Below are positions 17,526 through 27,800 of a stretch of 64,000 bases of DNA, in pieces. Numbering within the stretch: the first letter of the stretch is position 1; every line of letters begins with the position of its first letter. The translations under genes were made by a program, and so were the position numbers. The DNA comes from Methylopila henanensis (GTDB lineage Bacteria > Pseudomonadota > Alphaproteobacteria > Rhizobiales > Methylopilaceae): contig NZ_JBHUER010000003.1 in NCBI RefSeq assembly GCF_042681025.1, positions 124,001-188,000 on the forward strand, given 5' to 3'. The notes beneath the pieces were generated by a model. It was not told where the DNA came from. It ran no database searches and saw only the letters and a program-made list of their open reading frames with translations.

Positions 17526-18260
17526 ATGATGCGGACCGCCATCCTTGTTCTCCTCGCGGGGCTCGCGTCTCCGGAGGTCCGGGCCGAGACGCCCCAGGCT
17601 CCGGAGCCGGCCCCCGCCGCGGGCCTCGCGACGCCCGCCGTCGCTCCCCCGGCGCCGCAGGAGACGGTCGCCGCGCCCAAAGCTCCCGAGACCGCGGGCG
17701 ACGAGGCCGTGATCCGGGGCCTGATCCGTGTCGCCGCGGCCGAGAACGGCGTGCCGGCCGAGCTCGCGGAGGCGGTCGCGGAGGTCGAGAGCGGCTTCAA
17801 CCCGCAGGCGGTCGGCGGCGTCGGCGAGATCGGGCTGATGCAGGTGCTGCCGTCGACCGCCCGCATGCTCGGCTTCCGCGCTCCGCTGAACGAGCTGTTC
17901 GATCCCGCGACCAACGTCCGCTACGGCGTGCGCTACCTCGGCGACGCCTGGCGCATGACCGGCGAGGACATCTGCGGCACGGTCATGAAGTACCGCGCGG
18001 GCCACGGCGAGACCCGTTTCTCCCACCGCTCGGTGGCCTACTGCGTGCGGGTGCGGGCGATCCTCGCCGCCCGCGGCTTCAAGCTCACCGGCTCAGTGCC
18101 GGTCGCGACCTTCGGCGCGCCCGTCGGCGTCTCGACGGCGCCGGGCGTCCGCCGGCTCGCAAACGGGCGGGTGCGGATGCGGTTCAACTGGCGCAGCGTG
18201 GACGTGCGGCGAAAGGCGCTCGACCGCGCAGGGGCGCAGTCGCTTTCGATCATGCGTTAA
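17526..18260 (+). CDS. Lytic transglycosylase, SLT family
   Basis: A 244-residue exported peptidoglycan lyase. A signal peptide (1-20) and a Pro/Ala linker (21-57) precede the SLT domain with the catalytic Glu88 in AEVESGFNPQAVG and GEIGLMQVLPSTARMLG. Then come the NVRYGVRYL helix and the YRAGHGETR segment. The tail (about 190-244) is basic. It cleaves glycan strands to 1,6-anhydromuropeptides. The start is one of two adjacent ATGs. It stands alone, divergent from the membrane glycosyltransferase. Confidence 0.88.
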   Translation: MMRTAILVLLAGLASPEVRAETPQAPEPAPAAGLATPAVAPPAPQETVAAPKAPETAGDEAVIRGLIRVAAAENGVPAELAEAVAEVESGFNPQAVGGVGEIGLMQVLPSTARMLGFRAPLNELFDPATNVRYGVRYLGDAWRMTGEDICGTVMKYRAGHGETRFSHRSVAYCVRVRAILAARGFKLTGSVPVATFGAPVGVSTAPGVRRLANGRVRMRFNWRSVDVRRKALDRAGAQSLSIMR

Positions 18261-18425
18261 GCAGCCCGGGCGAAACCGCCGGGAAAAAATCCCGCCAATG
18301 CATCTTCGCGCTGGACGCCGTCCGCCGTTGGCCTCATGTGGAGCGTAGGGGCTCGCGAGAAACAGAACGCGACGTCGCCGCGAGCGTCGCGAGACGCCGT
18401 GAGGCGCCGATCGCGCGGGAACGTC

Positions 18426-19925
18426 ATGGACGCTGCGCCATCCGGCGAACGTAAGGCTCGAAAAGAGGTCCTGCTTCTGGCGCTGGGCTTCGGCGCGCTC
18501 GCGGTGGTCGGGGCCTCCTCGGTCTGGCTCGCCAAGCGCAACGCCGCGTTCAACCGCCAGGTCGCGACGACGCTCGAGTACCGATCCGACATCCGCCGGG
18601 TGTTCGACGTTGCCCAGGACGCGGAGTCCGGCCAGCGCGGGTTCCTGCTCGCGCGCCTGGACACCTATCTCGCGCCCTACAACGAGGCCATCGAGCGGCG
18701 CGAGGCGCGTGTTTCCGATCTGCTGGCCCACGCGGCCGCGGAAGGCGGGCAGGACGAGGCCCGCGAGCTCGTCCGGCTGCTGGACGAGAAGCTCGGCGAA
18801 CTCGCCCGGACGCTCGAATACGCGCGCTCTGGCCGCTGGGACGAGGCGGTCGAACTGGTGCGGACGGGCGAAGGCCGCGAGAGGATGGTGCGCCTGCGCG
18901 ACCATGCCGACCGCATGGTCGCGGTCGAGACCGAGCGTTTCCAGAGCGGCCTCGCGCGGGCCGAACGGACGGCCAATCTCCAGCTCGCCGTGGTGACGCT
19001 CGGCCTGCTGCTCGCGGCGGGGCTGGCCTTCGCGGCCCAGCTCGTCGTCCGGCGCCAGGCCCGCGCGATCAAGGCCGCGCATGGCGAACTTGCGCAGGCG
19101 AACGCCGGCCTCGAGGCCGCGGTCCAGGAGCGCACCTCCGACCTCGTCGCGGCGAACGCCGAGATCCAGCGCTTCGCCTACATCGTGAGCCACGACCTGC
19201 GCGCGCCGCTCGTCAACGTGATGGGTTTCACCTCCGAGCTCGACGCCGCGCGCAAGACGCTGAAGCAACAGATGGACGTTCTGGCGCGCCATGCGCCCGA
19301 CCAGATTTCGGAGGACGCCCGGCTTGCGGTCGACGAGGATCTCCCCGAGGCGATCGGCTTCATCCGTGCCTCGACGGCCAAGATGGATCGTCTGATCAAC
19401 GCCATCCTGAAGCTGTCGCGCGAAGGCCGGCGGGTCATCACGCCCGAGACCATCCGCGTCGACCAGATGGTGGAGGCGATCGCGCAGACGTTGCGCCAGC
19501 AGACGGAAAGCGCCGACGCCGAAATCGTCGTGGCCGGCGATCTGCCGACGCTGGTCACGGACCGGCTTTCGTTCGAGCAGATCATGCAGAATCTGATCGA
19601 GAACGCGGTAAAGTACCTCGACAGGTCGCGCCCGGGCCGCATCGTCGTGCGCGGCCGCTACGCCGGCCATCGCGCCGAATTCGACATCGAGGACAACGGG
19701 CGCGGCATCGATCCGCGCGATCATGAGCGGGTGTTTGAGCTGTTCCGCCGCGCCGGAGCCCAGGACCAGCCGGGCGAGGGCCTCGGCCTCGCCTTCGTGC
19801 GCGCGAGCGTGCGCAGGCTCGGCGGCGTCATCACGCTGACCTCCGAGCCCGGCAAGGGCTCGACGTTCCATCTGAGCTTTCCGGCCGTCTACAAGGCGCC
19901 GCAATCGGAGACGTACGCCGCATGA
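18426..19925 (+). CDS. CHASE3-domain sensor histidine kinase
   Basis: A 499-residue membrane kinase: TM1 (13-34), a CHASE3 extracytoplasmic sensor with RRVFDVAQDAESGQRGFLL, TM2 (about 184-208), a coiled coil, HisKA with His256 in VSHDLRAPLVNV, and an HATPase domain (NLIENAVKYL, DNGRGIDP, GEGLGLAFV). The ligand is unknown. An ATG 30 codons upstream adds sequence without coding character. The stop overlaps the ATG of the next response regulator (ATGA), so that protein is the obvious first phosphate acceptor. Confidence 0.9.
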   Translation: MDAAPSGERKARKEVLLLALGFGALAVVGASSVWLAKRNAAFNRQVATTLEYRSDIRRVFDVAQDAESGQRGFLLARLDTYLAPYNEAIERREARVSDLLAHAAAEGGQDEARELVRLLDEKLGELARTLEYARSGRWDEAVELVRTGEGRERMVRLRDHADRMVAVETERFQSGLARAERTANLQLAVVTLGLLLAAGLAFAAQLVVRRQARAIKAAHGELAQANAGLEAAVQERTSDLVAANAEIQRFAYIVSHDLRAPLVNVMGFTSELDAARKTLKQQMDVLARHAPDQISEDARLAVDEDLPEAIGFIRASTAKMDRLINAILKLSREGRRVITPETIRVDQMVEAIAQTLRQQTESADAEIVVAGDLPTLVTDRLSFEQIMQNLIENAVKYLDRSRPGRIVVRGRYAGHRAEFDIEDNGRGIDPRDHERVFELFRRAGAQDQPGEGLGLAFVRASVRRLGGVITLTSEPGKGSTFHLSFPAVYKAPQSETYAA

Positions 19926-20353
19926 CCGCCAACCAGCGCCCAGTCGTGATCGTCATGATCGAGGACGACGAGGGGCATGCCCGCCTGATCGAGAAGAACG
20001 TCCGCCGCGCCGGCGTGAACAACGAGATTCGCCATTTCGCCGACGGCACCTCCGCGCTGCGCTTCCTGCAGTCGGAGGACACGACGGCGCATGGGCCGAT
20101 CCTGATCCTGCTCGACCTCAACCTGCCCGACATGACCGGGATCGACATCCTCGGCGTGATCAAGACGCATGAGCGCCTGAAGCGCGCGCCGGTGGTCGTG
20201 CTGACGACGACCGACGACAAGGTCGAGATCCAGCGCTGCTACGATCTCGGCTGCAACGTCTACATCACCAAGCCGGTGGACTACGACACCTTCGCCACCG
20301 CGATCCGTCAGCTCGGCCTGTTCCTGTCGGTCATGCAGGTGCCCGACGCATGA
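19922..20353 (+). CDS. Single-domain response regulator (Rcp1 type)
   Basis: A 143-residue receiver without an output domain. The acidic pair is E14/D15 in VMIEDDEGHA, the phosphoacceptor D65 in LILLDLNLPDMTG and the conserved K117 in YITKPVD. It resembles the Rcp1-type receivers that pair with phytochrome-like or CHASE3 kinases. It overlaps both neighbours by 4 nt, lying between a CHASE3 kinase and a receiver-kinase hybrid, so it is probably a phosphate shuttle in that relay. Confidence 0.9.
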   Translation: MTANQRPVVIVMIEDDEGHARLIEKNVRRAGVNNEIRHFADGTSALRFLQSEDTTAHGPILILLDLNLPDMTGIDILGVIKTHERLKRAPVVVLTTTDDKVEIQRCYDLGCNVYITKPVDYDTFATAIRQLGLFLSVMQVPDA

Positions 20354-21402
20354 GCCCGGCGGCCGCGCCCCCGGGAGCCCCGCGCAGCGTCCTCTATGTC
20401 GACGACGACGAGGCGCTGCGCCGTCTCGTCGCCAAGGATCTGACGCGCGCGGGCTACCAGGTGACGGCGGTCGCCACATGCGCCGAGGCGCTTGCGCTGC
20501 TCGGCGAACGCTCGTTCGACACGGTCGCGCTGGATCATTACCTCGCGGGCGAGACGGGGCTCGACCTGCTGCCCGCGATCGGCGCGCTGCCGGAAGCGCC
20601 TCCGGTGATCTACGTCACCGGATCGGACGAGGGGCGCATCGCGATCGCGGCCCTGAAGGCGGGCGCGATCGACTACGTCGTCAAGGACGTCGCCGGCGAG
20701 TTCATGGCGCTGCTGCGAGCCGCCGTCGCCCAGGCGATCCAGCATGTGGAGACGCGCCGGCTCAAGGAGGCGGCGGAGCGCGCCGTGGTCGAGGCCCGCG
20801 ACCGCGCCGAGGCGCTGCTGCGCGAGGTGAACCACCGTGTCGGGAACAGCCTGCAGCTGGTGTCCGCCTTCGTGCATCTGCAGTCCGGCGCCGTGCCTGA
20901 CGGTCCGGCGCGCGACATGATGCGGGAGACCGAGGCCCGGATCCTCGCCATCGCCCAGATCCACCGGCGGCTCTACACCTCGGACGATGTCCGCTCCGTG
21001 GACATGGAGGAGTATCTGCGCGGTCTCGCGGAGGAGCTCGAAAGCTCGCTGAAGACCGCCGACCGCCCGCACCGCATCGAGGTCAGCGTCGAGCGCGTGA
21101 AGGTCGCGACCGACCGGGCGGTCTCGATCGGCGTCATCGTGACGGAGCTCGTCACCAACGCGTTCAAGTACGCCTATCCGATCGGCGTCGAGGGCGCGGT
21201 GCGCGTCCGGCTTGGCCGGAACGGGGCGCTGCTGTCGCTCGTGGTCGAGGACGACGGCGTCGGCTCGGCCGACGACGTCGCGCCGCGCGGCACCGGGCTC
21301 GGCAAGAAGATCATCCGGACCATGGCGGCCAGCATCCAGTCCCAGATGGAGCGCGATCCGCAGCACAAGGGCACGCGGGTCGTGTTCGCCTTCCCGGACT
21401 GA
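20350..21402 (+). CDS. Receiver - HisKA_2 histidine kinase
   Basis: A 350-residue soluble hybrid in reverse order: an N-terminal receiver (DDD at 18-20, phosphoacceptor D62 in VALDHYLAG, K112), a helical linker (130-155), then a HisKA_2 dimerisation domain with His162 in EVNHRVGNSLQLV and an HATPase domain (TELVTNAFKYAYP, DDGVG, TGLGKKII). Kinases of this family often feed PhyR-type general stress or light responses in alphaproteobacteria. It is the third gene of the coupled relay. Its own output partner is not in the window. Confidence 0.9.
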   Translation: MSPAAAPPGAPRSVLYVDDDEALRRLVAKDLTRAGYQVTAVATCAEALALLGERSFDTVALDHYLAGETGLDLLPAIGALPEAPPVIYVTGSDEGRIAIAALKAGAIDYVVKDVAGEFMALLRAAVAQAIQHVETRRLKEAAERAVVEARDRAEALLREVNHRVGNSLQLVSAFVHLQSGAVPDGPARDMMRETEARILAIAQIHRRLYTSDDVRSVDMEEYLRGLAEELESSLKTADRPHRIEVSVERVKVATDRAVSIGVIVTELVTNAFKYAYPIGVEGAVRVRLGRNGALLSLVVEDDGVGSADDVAPRGTGLGKKIIRTMAASIQSQMERDPQHKGTRVVFAFPD

Positions 21403-21409
21403 GCGCCGC

Positions 21410-22369
21410 TCAGGCCAGCGCCGCGGCCAGGAAGGCCTCGATGGCGTCGAGCGCGGGCGCGGCGTTCGGGTCCGGCAGCGCCACGTGCACATGCGCCGAT
21501 CCCGGCCAGACATGGAGTTCGGCGCCGGCGCCGGCCGCCGTCCAGCGCGCGGCCATGAACAGCGTGTCGTCCACCAGAGGGTCGCGCCCGCCGACCGTGA
21601 AGATCGCCGGCGGCAGCCCGGCGAGGTCGGCGTAGAGCGGCGACACGTCCGGCGCGCCGCGGTCCTCGCCGCCCTGAAGATACATCGCCGTGAACATCCG
21701 CAGATCGCGGACGCTCAGCACCAGACGCTCGGCGCCGCGGCGCGCGCTCGGCGTCAGGCCGAGGTCGAAGCAGCCCGCGGTGACGTTCGCCGCCGCGAAG
21801 GGCGTCAGCCCATGGCGGTCCCGCAGCCGCGCCATGGTGACGACGGCGAGATGCGCGCCGGCCGATTCGCCGCCGATCAGCAGTCGCCCGGCTCCGAACC
21901 GTCCGGCGGCTTCGCGCGCGAGCCAAAGCGCGGCCGCCTCGCAGTCGTCGGGCGCGGCCGGATAGGGATGCTCGGGGGCGAGGCGGTACTCGACCGAGAC
22001 GCAGGCGAGGCCGAGGCCCGAGGCCAGGCGCTCGAGCCGCGGATCGTCCTGGTCCGCGGAGCCGAAGGTCCAGCCGCCGCCATGGATGTGGAGATAGGCT
22101 CCGCGGGGACGCTCCGGCGCGATCACGCGCAGGGGAAGGGGGCCGCCGGGGCCCTCGATCTCGACGATCTCGGCCCGTTGGCTCTTCGGCTCGCCGATGA
22201 AGGGCGACAGCCCCTGCCTGCGCCGCGCGCGCACCGCCGCCGGCCCGATCGACCACGCGTCCGCCGAACGCGCCGCTTCGGCGATCAGCCGCGCGTTCAG
22301 CGCGTCGGTCTCCGCAGGCGCGGCGTCGGGCGCGAAGCGGGCGGGATCGATGATCAGCGGACGTGTCAT
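21410..22369 (-). CDS. Alpha/beta hydrolase, hormone-sensitive lipase (esterase) family
   Basis: A 319-residue cytoplasmic esterase. The HSL oxyanion motif HGGGW (96-100) and nucleophile elbow GESAG (167-171, Ser169) are intact. The acid is likely the Asp in GGRDPLVDD, and the base a His in GSAHVH near the C-terminus. Substrates of this class are short acyl esters, and the true one is unknown. The start is the ATG before TRPLIIDP. The gene is convergent with the receiver-kinase gene, 7 nt away. Confidence 0.88.
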   Translation of the reverse strand: MTRPLIIDPARFAPDAAPAETDALNARLIAEAARSADAWSIGPAAVRARRRQGLSPFIGEPKSQRAEIVEIEGPGGPLPLRVIAPERPRGAYLHIHGGGWTFGSADQDDPRLERLASGLGLACVSVEYRLAPEHPYPAAPDDCEAAALWLAREAAGRFGAGRLLIGGESAGAHLAVVTMARLRDRHGLTPFAAANVTAGCFDLGLTPSARRGAERLVLSVRDLRMFTAMYLQGGEDRGAPDVSPLYADLAGLPPAIFTVGGRDPLVDDTLFMAARWTAAGAGAELHVWPGSAHVHVALPDPNAAPALDAIEAFLAAALA

Positions 22370-22457
22370 GGCGGCCTTCGGGGAGATTCGTCGCTCCCCC
22401 GCAGCAAGCCCGGAGCGGGGGCTTCGCCGCAAGCCCGAACCGCGCCATGTTGGCCGC

Positions 22458-22952
22458 ATGTCGAAGCGATCTTCCCAGTCCGATCCTGTCGCGGCCGGTC
22501 CGGCGCCGCATCAGGTCATGCGCCGCGTCGTCGTCGCCACGCGCGGGCCCGGCCTCACAGACGTCACCCGTCAGGTCGCCGAGGCGCTGCGCGAGGGCGC
22601 GGCCGGCGACGGGCTCCTGACGCTGTTCGTGCGGCATACCTCGGCCTCGCTGACGATCCAGGAGAACGCGAGCCCGGAGGTGCGGCTCGACCTCGTCGAC
22701 GCCCTCGACCGCCTCGCGCCGCGCGACGCGGGCTGGCGGCACGATCTCGAAGGCCCGGACGACATGCCGGCCCATGTGAAGGCGGTTCTGACGGGAGTGT
22801 CGCTGTCGGTCCCCGTTCTCGGCGGCAGGCCCGCGCTCGGCCAGTGGCAGGCGCTCTATCTGGTCGAGCATCGCGACCGTCCGCACGAGCGGGAGATCGT
22901 GATTCACTTCATCGGAACCCGCGATGACGGCCTTCGGGACGGCTTTGGCTAA
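22458..22952 (+). CDS. yjbQ: YjbQ/UPF0047 family protein (thiamine-phosphate synthase-like)
   Basis: A 164-residue protein of the YjbQ fold. Conserved segments are LFVRHTSASLTIQENA, the HDLEGPDDMPAHVK region and LGQWQALYLVEHRDRPHERE. Members can replace thiamine-phosphate synthase weakly in E. coli, which gave the family its name; the physiological role is unsettled. The start is uncertain by about 20 residues, since a second ATG precedes RRVVVATRG. It is divergent from the esterase. Confidence 0.88.
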   Translation: MSKRSSQSDPVAAGPAPHQVMRRVVVATRGPGLTDVTRQVAEALREGAAGDGLLTLFVRHTSASLTIQENASPEVRLDLVDALDRLAPRDAGWRHDLEGPDDMPAHVKAVLTGVSLSVPVLGGRPALGQWQALYLVEHRDRPHEREIVIHFIGTRDDGLRDGFG

Positions 22953-22953
22953 G

Positions 22954-22977
22954 CCTTTCGTTGCAGCGCAACAAAGG
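22954..22977. other. Imperfect inverted repeat after yjbQ
   Basis: CCTTTCGTTG and CAACAAAGG face each other around a 5-nt loop, with one bulged base, starting just past the yjbQ stop codon. No T-run follows on the plus strand. It could be a weak terminator or 3' stabiliser. Confidence 0.35.
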
Positions 22978-23103
22978 TGCGGAGCCTGCATAATTGCGAT
23001 CGGGTAGAAATTTTAGGTTCTGGTCGCGTAAAGTGTTGAACATTGCGCGGAGAGGCGTTCTAACGCATCGACTTTGGTATCGACGGGGCGCTAAGACGTT
23101 TAC

Positions 23104-23769
23104 ATGACGACAGCCGAATCCTCGTTCCGCCTCCTCATCGCAGACGATCACCCGCTTTTCCGCACCGCTCTCAAAGAGGCGGTGAAGGGCGAAGCGGCGG
23201 AGATCGTCGAAGCCGGTTCGTTCGACGACGCGTCGAAGACGCTTGAGGGCGATTCGTTCGACCTCGTGCTTCTCGATCTCACCATGCCCGGCGTCAGCGG
23301 CTTTTCCGGGCTGATGTACCTGCGCGCTCAGTACCCGGCGACGCCGGTGGTCGTGGTCTCGGCCAACGAGGACCCGACCACGATCCGCCGCTGCATGGAC
23401 TTCGGAGCCTCGGGCTTCATTCCCAAGACGCTCGACGTCGAGAAGATGCGCGACGCCGTGCGCGCCGTGCTCGCCGGCGACACCTGGACGCCGCCGGAGC
23501 TCGATCTTTCCAGCGCCGGCGACGACGCCTCGGCGAAGCTCGTGTCCCGCCTCGGCTCGCTGACGCCACAACAGGTGCGCGTTCTGATGATGCTGAGCCA
23601 GGGTCTGCTCAACAAGCAGATCGCCTACGAGCTCGGCGTGTCGGAGGCGACCGTCAAGGCGCACGTCTCCGCGATTCTCGCCAAGCTCGGGGTCGAGAGC
23701 CGCACGCAGGCGGTCATCGCGGCCTCGAAGATCGAGGCGGGCCAGTGGCCGGAGCGCGTCACGGGCTGA
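23104..23769 (+). CDS. LuxR/NarL-family response regulator
   Basis: A 221-residue transcription regulator. The receiver has D14/D15, phosphoacceptor D58 in LVLLDLTMPG, and K in FIPKTLD. The C-terminal HTH (about 150-212) shows LTPQQVRVLMMLSQGLLNKQ and the recognition helix SEATVKAHVSAILAKL. No kinase gene adjoins it, so its partner is elsewhere or one of the nearby orphan kinases. It is preceded by about 150 nt of AT-richer DNA that should hold its promoter. Its end overlaps the sulfotransferase end by 11 nt, convergently. Confidence 0.9.
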   Translation: MTTAESSFRLLIADDHPLFRTALKEAVKGEAAEIVEAGSFDDASKTLEGDSFDLVLLDLTMPGVSGFSGLMYLRAQYPATPVVVVSANEDPTTIRRCMDFGASGFIPKTLDVEKMRDAVRAVLAGDTWTPPELDLSSAGDDASAKLVSRLGSLTPQQVRVLMMLSQGLLNKQIAYELGVSEATVKAHVSAILAKLGVESRTQAVIAASKIEAGQWPERVTG

Positions 23770-24844
23770 GCGGCAGGCTCGGCCGGGCCTGAGCGGCGGC
23801 GATCGCCGGCGGGCTCCAGGTCCGCCCGCGCCGCAGCCAGAACCGCTTCTGCCGGCGTCGGGCCTCCACGGACCGTTCGAGGCCGAGACTCTCGTAGATT
23901 GCGTCGACGCCGCGCAGCGGCGAGGGCGCGAACGTCTCGTACCGCACCTCCACGCGCCGTTCCGGTGTGATCTTCGGCCAGTCCGCGTCGAGCTTCGCCA
24001 TGACGCGCGCGTGGAAGCGGATGGCGGCCTCGCGGTCAAGCGGCGGCGCGCGGCCCTGAAGCGAGAACGCCTCGTTCGCCACGTCCGTCATCCGCTGGAA
24101 TGACGGGACGACCTCGGCCGGGTCCCGGTCGATGCGCACGAACAGCGCGCGAGGGTAGAGCGCCAGCAGGTCGGGAATGCGCGTCGAGTTCGACGGGTTC
24201 TTCAACAGGATGCGGCGGCCCGGATACTTCACCGTCAACAGGCGCATGAAGTGGTCGTGCGCCGCGCGCCAGCGCTCGCGCGCGTCGGGCGCGCCGTCGA
24301 AGAACAGCGCCTCCTCCAGGATCGCCTCACGCCTCTTCGGGAAATAGGCCGCGGCGAAGCTCGAGGGCGCGCCGAGGTGGCAGAGCGCGGCCTCCTCCTC
24401 CTGCGGGCTGCGCGGGGTGACGGCGACGCTGTCGACCACGCGCGTCGCGGGCATCAGCGTGGCGATCGCGCCGGTGAGACTCAGCTTGGCCTTGCGGAGA
24501 TAAGGCGCGTCCGCGGGGCACAGCACGTCGATGAGCGAGGGCGCCGCGAAGCTCCGGTCGGCCGCGAGCATCTCGTGGAGCAGGGTGGTGCCGCTGCGCC
24601 AGAACCCGACGATGAGGACCGGCGGCAGCGTAACGCTCCAGTCGTCGGGCACGGCCGCGGCCGCCGCCTGCGCCTTCTCGATCCAGGGCCGCCGCAGCCG
24701 CTCCGTGAGGGCGGAGCAGAGCAGGGGCCCGAGATGCGACAGGCGGAAGCGGTCGTCGTTCTGAAGCGTCCAGCGGACGATCCGCAGGTCGGCGGCGGCC
24801 AGCGGGTGGATCGCGATCCGGCGCGGCGGAGGCGCCCGGCCGCG
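23759..24844 (-). CDS. Sulfotransferase-family protein (start codon unresolved)
   Basis: Putative PAPS-dependent sulfotransferase of the bacterial sulfotransferase_3 class. The 5'-phosphosulfate loop is VGFWRSGTTLLHEML, and the 3'-phosphate region is LLKNPSNSTRIPDLL followed by ARALFVRIDRDP-type sequence. Coding character begins at RRIAIHPLAAADL, just after the stop of the upstream kinase gene, but there is no ATG, GTG or TTG there. The first in-frame GTG is at 24652, and the only upstream ATG is at 25018, inside the kinase gene. The 5' limit given is therefore a boundary, not a start. The acceptor is unknown. Confidence 0.75.
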   Translation of the reverse strand, partial: RGRAPPPRRIAIHPLAAADLRIVRWTLQNDDRFRLSHLGPLLCSALTERLRRPWIEKAQAAAAAVPDDWSVTLPPVLIVGFWRSGTTLLHEMLAADRSFAAPSLIDVLCPADAPYLRKAKLSLTGAIATLMPATRVVDSVAVTPRSPQEEEAALCHLGAPSSFAAAYFPKRREAILEEALFFDGAPDARERWRAAHDHFMRLLTVKYPGRRILLKNPSNSTRIPDLLALYPRALFVRIDRDPAEVVPSFQRMTDVANEAFSLQGRAPPLDREAAIRFHARVMAKLDADWPKITPERRVEVRYETFAPSPLRGVDAIYESLGLERSVEARRRQKRFWLRRGRTWSPPAIAAAQARPSLPLSP

Positions 24845-24846
24845 GG

Positions 24847-27800
24847 CTACTCCGCCGCCGCGCGCCGCGCGAGAAGCTGCGCCAGCAGCGCCCGGAGCGC
24901 CGCCGGCCGGATCGGCTTCGGCAGGACCTGGATGTCCTTCTCGGCCGCCAGATTCCGCAACCCCGGCGAGCGGTCCGCCGTGATGAGCACGGCCGGTATC
25001 GGCGTCCCCAGCTTCCATCGCAGGTTCACGATCGCCTCAAGGCCGTCGGCCTCATCGAGGTGATAGTCCGCAAGCAGGACATCAGGCGTCAACTTATGCT
25101 TGTGGACTACGCGTTCTCCCTCACGCTGGCTGGCGGCGGTGAGCGCGGTGCAGCCCCAGCCCGTCAGCAGCGTCGACATGCCTTCGAGAATGGAGGGTTC
25201 GTTGTCGATCGCGAGCACGACGAGGCCCGACAGCGGCGAGCTGTTCGCGGCGGCGGGACCTTCGACGGCCCGCGCCGGAGGCGCCGCCACGGTGGTCGGG
25301 ATTTCGACGGAGAACACCGATCCGACGCCCGGCTGCGACCGCAGCGTCAGCGGGTGGTCGAGCACGCGCGCGATGCGCTCCACGATCGAGAGGCCGAGGC
25401 CGAGGCCCGGCGCCACCTTCGCGCCCTGCTCCAGCCGCTTGAACTCGCGGAACACCAGCTGCTGTTGGCCCGAGGCGATGCCGAGGCCGGTGTCCCAGAC
25501 CTCGACGCGGATGCGCCCCTTCAGCCTGCGGACGCCGACGATGACGCGGCCGCGCGGCGTGTACTTGATGGCGTTCGAGATCAGGTTCTGCAGCAGCCGG
25601 CGCAGCAGCTTGCGGTCCGACCGGACGGTGAGGCTGGTCCCGATGACGCTGAGTTTCAGCCCCTTCTCCGCGGCGACCGGCGCGAACTCGCGGCCGAGCT
25701 GCGCGGTGATGTCGTCGAGCCGGAACGCCGAGAGCTCCGGCCGCATCGCGCCCGTGTCGAGCCGGGAGATGTCGAGCAGCGCCGACAGGATCTCCTCCAC
25801 CGCGTCGAGCGAAGCCTCGACGTTGCGCGCCAGCCGGCCTTCCTCCCGGTCGGGTCCGATCCGCTCCATGAGGCTGGTGGAGAACAGCCGGGCCGCGTTC
25901 AGCGGCTGCAGGATGTCGTGGCTCGCGGCGGCGAGGAAACGCGTCTTCGAGATGTTGGCCTCGTCCGCCACGGTCTTGGCGCGGGCGAGCTCCTGGTTGA
26001 GGCGCGTCAGCTCGCGGGTGCGCTCGCGCACCCGCCGTTCGAGGTTCTCGTTCGCGACCTCGAGCGCCTGCTGCGCGGCGACCGTTTCGGTGATGTCGGT
26101 GTAGGTCGTCACCACGCCGCTGTCCGGCATGCGGGCCGAACGGATCTCGATCACCCGGCCCGAGGGCTGCAGGCGGGTCCGCATGGTCTCGAGCCGCACC
26201 ACGAAGCGCTGGATGCGGTCGGCGACGAACTCCTCGGCGTGCACCGGGCCGTACAGCCCGCGCGCGGCGTTGAAGCGGAAGATGTCGTCGAGCCCGACGC
26301 CGAGGTAGATCATCTCCTCCGGCAGGTCGAACAGCTCGCGGAATTCGCGGTTCCAGGCGACGAGCTTCATGTCCTTGTCGATCGCGGTGATGCCCTGGCG
26401 CGCATGGTCGAGCGCCGTCTGCAGCACGTCGCGGTTCGACTGCAGCGCGGCGGAGGCGTCATCGAGCAGCTGGAGCGCGTCCCGGGTGGTGACGTTCCGG
26501 CGGCTCAGCAGCATCGACAGCACCATCCGGGACGAGGCGGCGCCGATCGCGGACGCGAGCAGATGCTCGGCGAAACGCAGCGTCTGCACGTCCACTTCGC
26601 CGTCTTCGGCCACGGCGCCGCCGCGGCCGGCCTCGTAGCCGAGGAAGGCGCGCTCCGCGCGCTCCGCGCCGATGTAGCGCGCGACGGCGTGCTTCACGTC
26701 CGCGGTGGTGACGCGCGCTCGCCAGGGCCGGAACGGCGCGGCCGAGACGCCGGCATCCTGCGGCGCGCCGTCATTGGCGAAGCTTTCCGCCTGTTGGCGT
26801 TCGATCGCGCTCGGACCGCGGCTCAGCGAGGCGAGCACGAAGGCCGCGGCGTTGAGCGCGAGGCTCCAGAACACGCCGTTCGCGAAGGGGTCGTCGAACC
26901 CGAAGCCGAACAGGGTCTGAGGCGCCAGCCAGGCGACGCCGAACGGGCCTTCCGCCGTCAGCCGCGCCGCGAAGGCGATGTTCGGGATCACCAGGGTCCA
27001 GGCCCAGACCGCGAGCCCGGCCAGCAGGCCGGCGACTGCGCCGCGGGCGGTCGCGCGCCGCCACATCAGGCCGCCGAAGAACGCCGGCGCGAGCTGGGCC
27101 GCGGCGGCGAGCGCGATCAGCCCGAGCTTCGCGAGCTCCGCCCCGCCGGCGAGCCGGTGGGCCGCATAAGCCAGCAGCAGGATGGCGACGATCGCGACCC
27201 GGCGGATGGTGAGCAGCCGGCGGACCATGTCGCCGCGCCGCGCGGAGCCGCCGCCCCGCAGCAGCGCGGGGACGGCGAGGTCGTTCGAAGCCATGATCGC
27301 GAGCGCGACCGTCTCGACCACGACCATGGCGGTGGCCGCCGAAAGCCCGCCGACAAAGGCGATCGCCGCGATCGCGGGCGCGTCGACCGCAAGCGGCAGC
27401 GCCAGGACGTAGAGATCGGGCGGCGGCGATCCGGGCGCCTGCGCGAAGACGACGAGGCCGCCCAGCGCGACCGGCGCGACGAACAGCGCCATCGCCAGCA
27501 GGTAGACGGGGAACAGCCAGGCGGCCTTGCGGGCCTCGGACGGATCGCGCGCCTCGACCACCGTGACGTGGAACTGCCGCGGCAGCAGCAGCGCGGCGCA
27601 GAACGACACCACCAGCATGGCGGCGAAGGGCGCCGCGGCGGGCGCCTGCTCGAACGGCGCCGAGACGCCGGCTGCCCTCGCCCTGGCGAACAGGTCGGCC
27701 GGCCCGTCGAACGCGCCCCACAGCACGAAGCCGCCGACGATGACGAAGGCCGCGAGCTTGGCGACGGATTCGGTGGCGACGGCGAGCATCAGCCCGTCAT

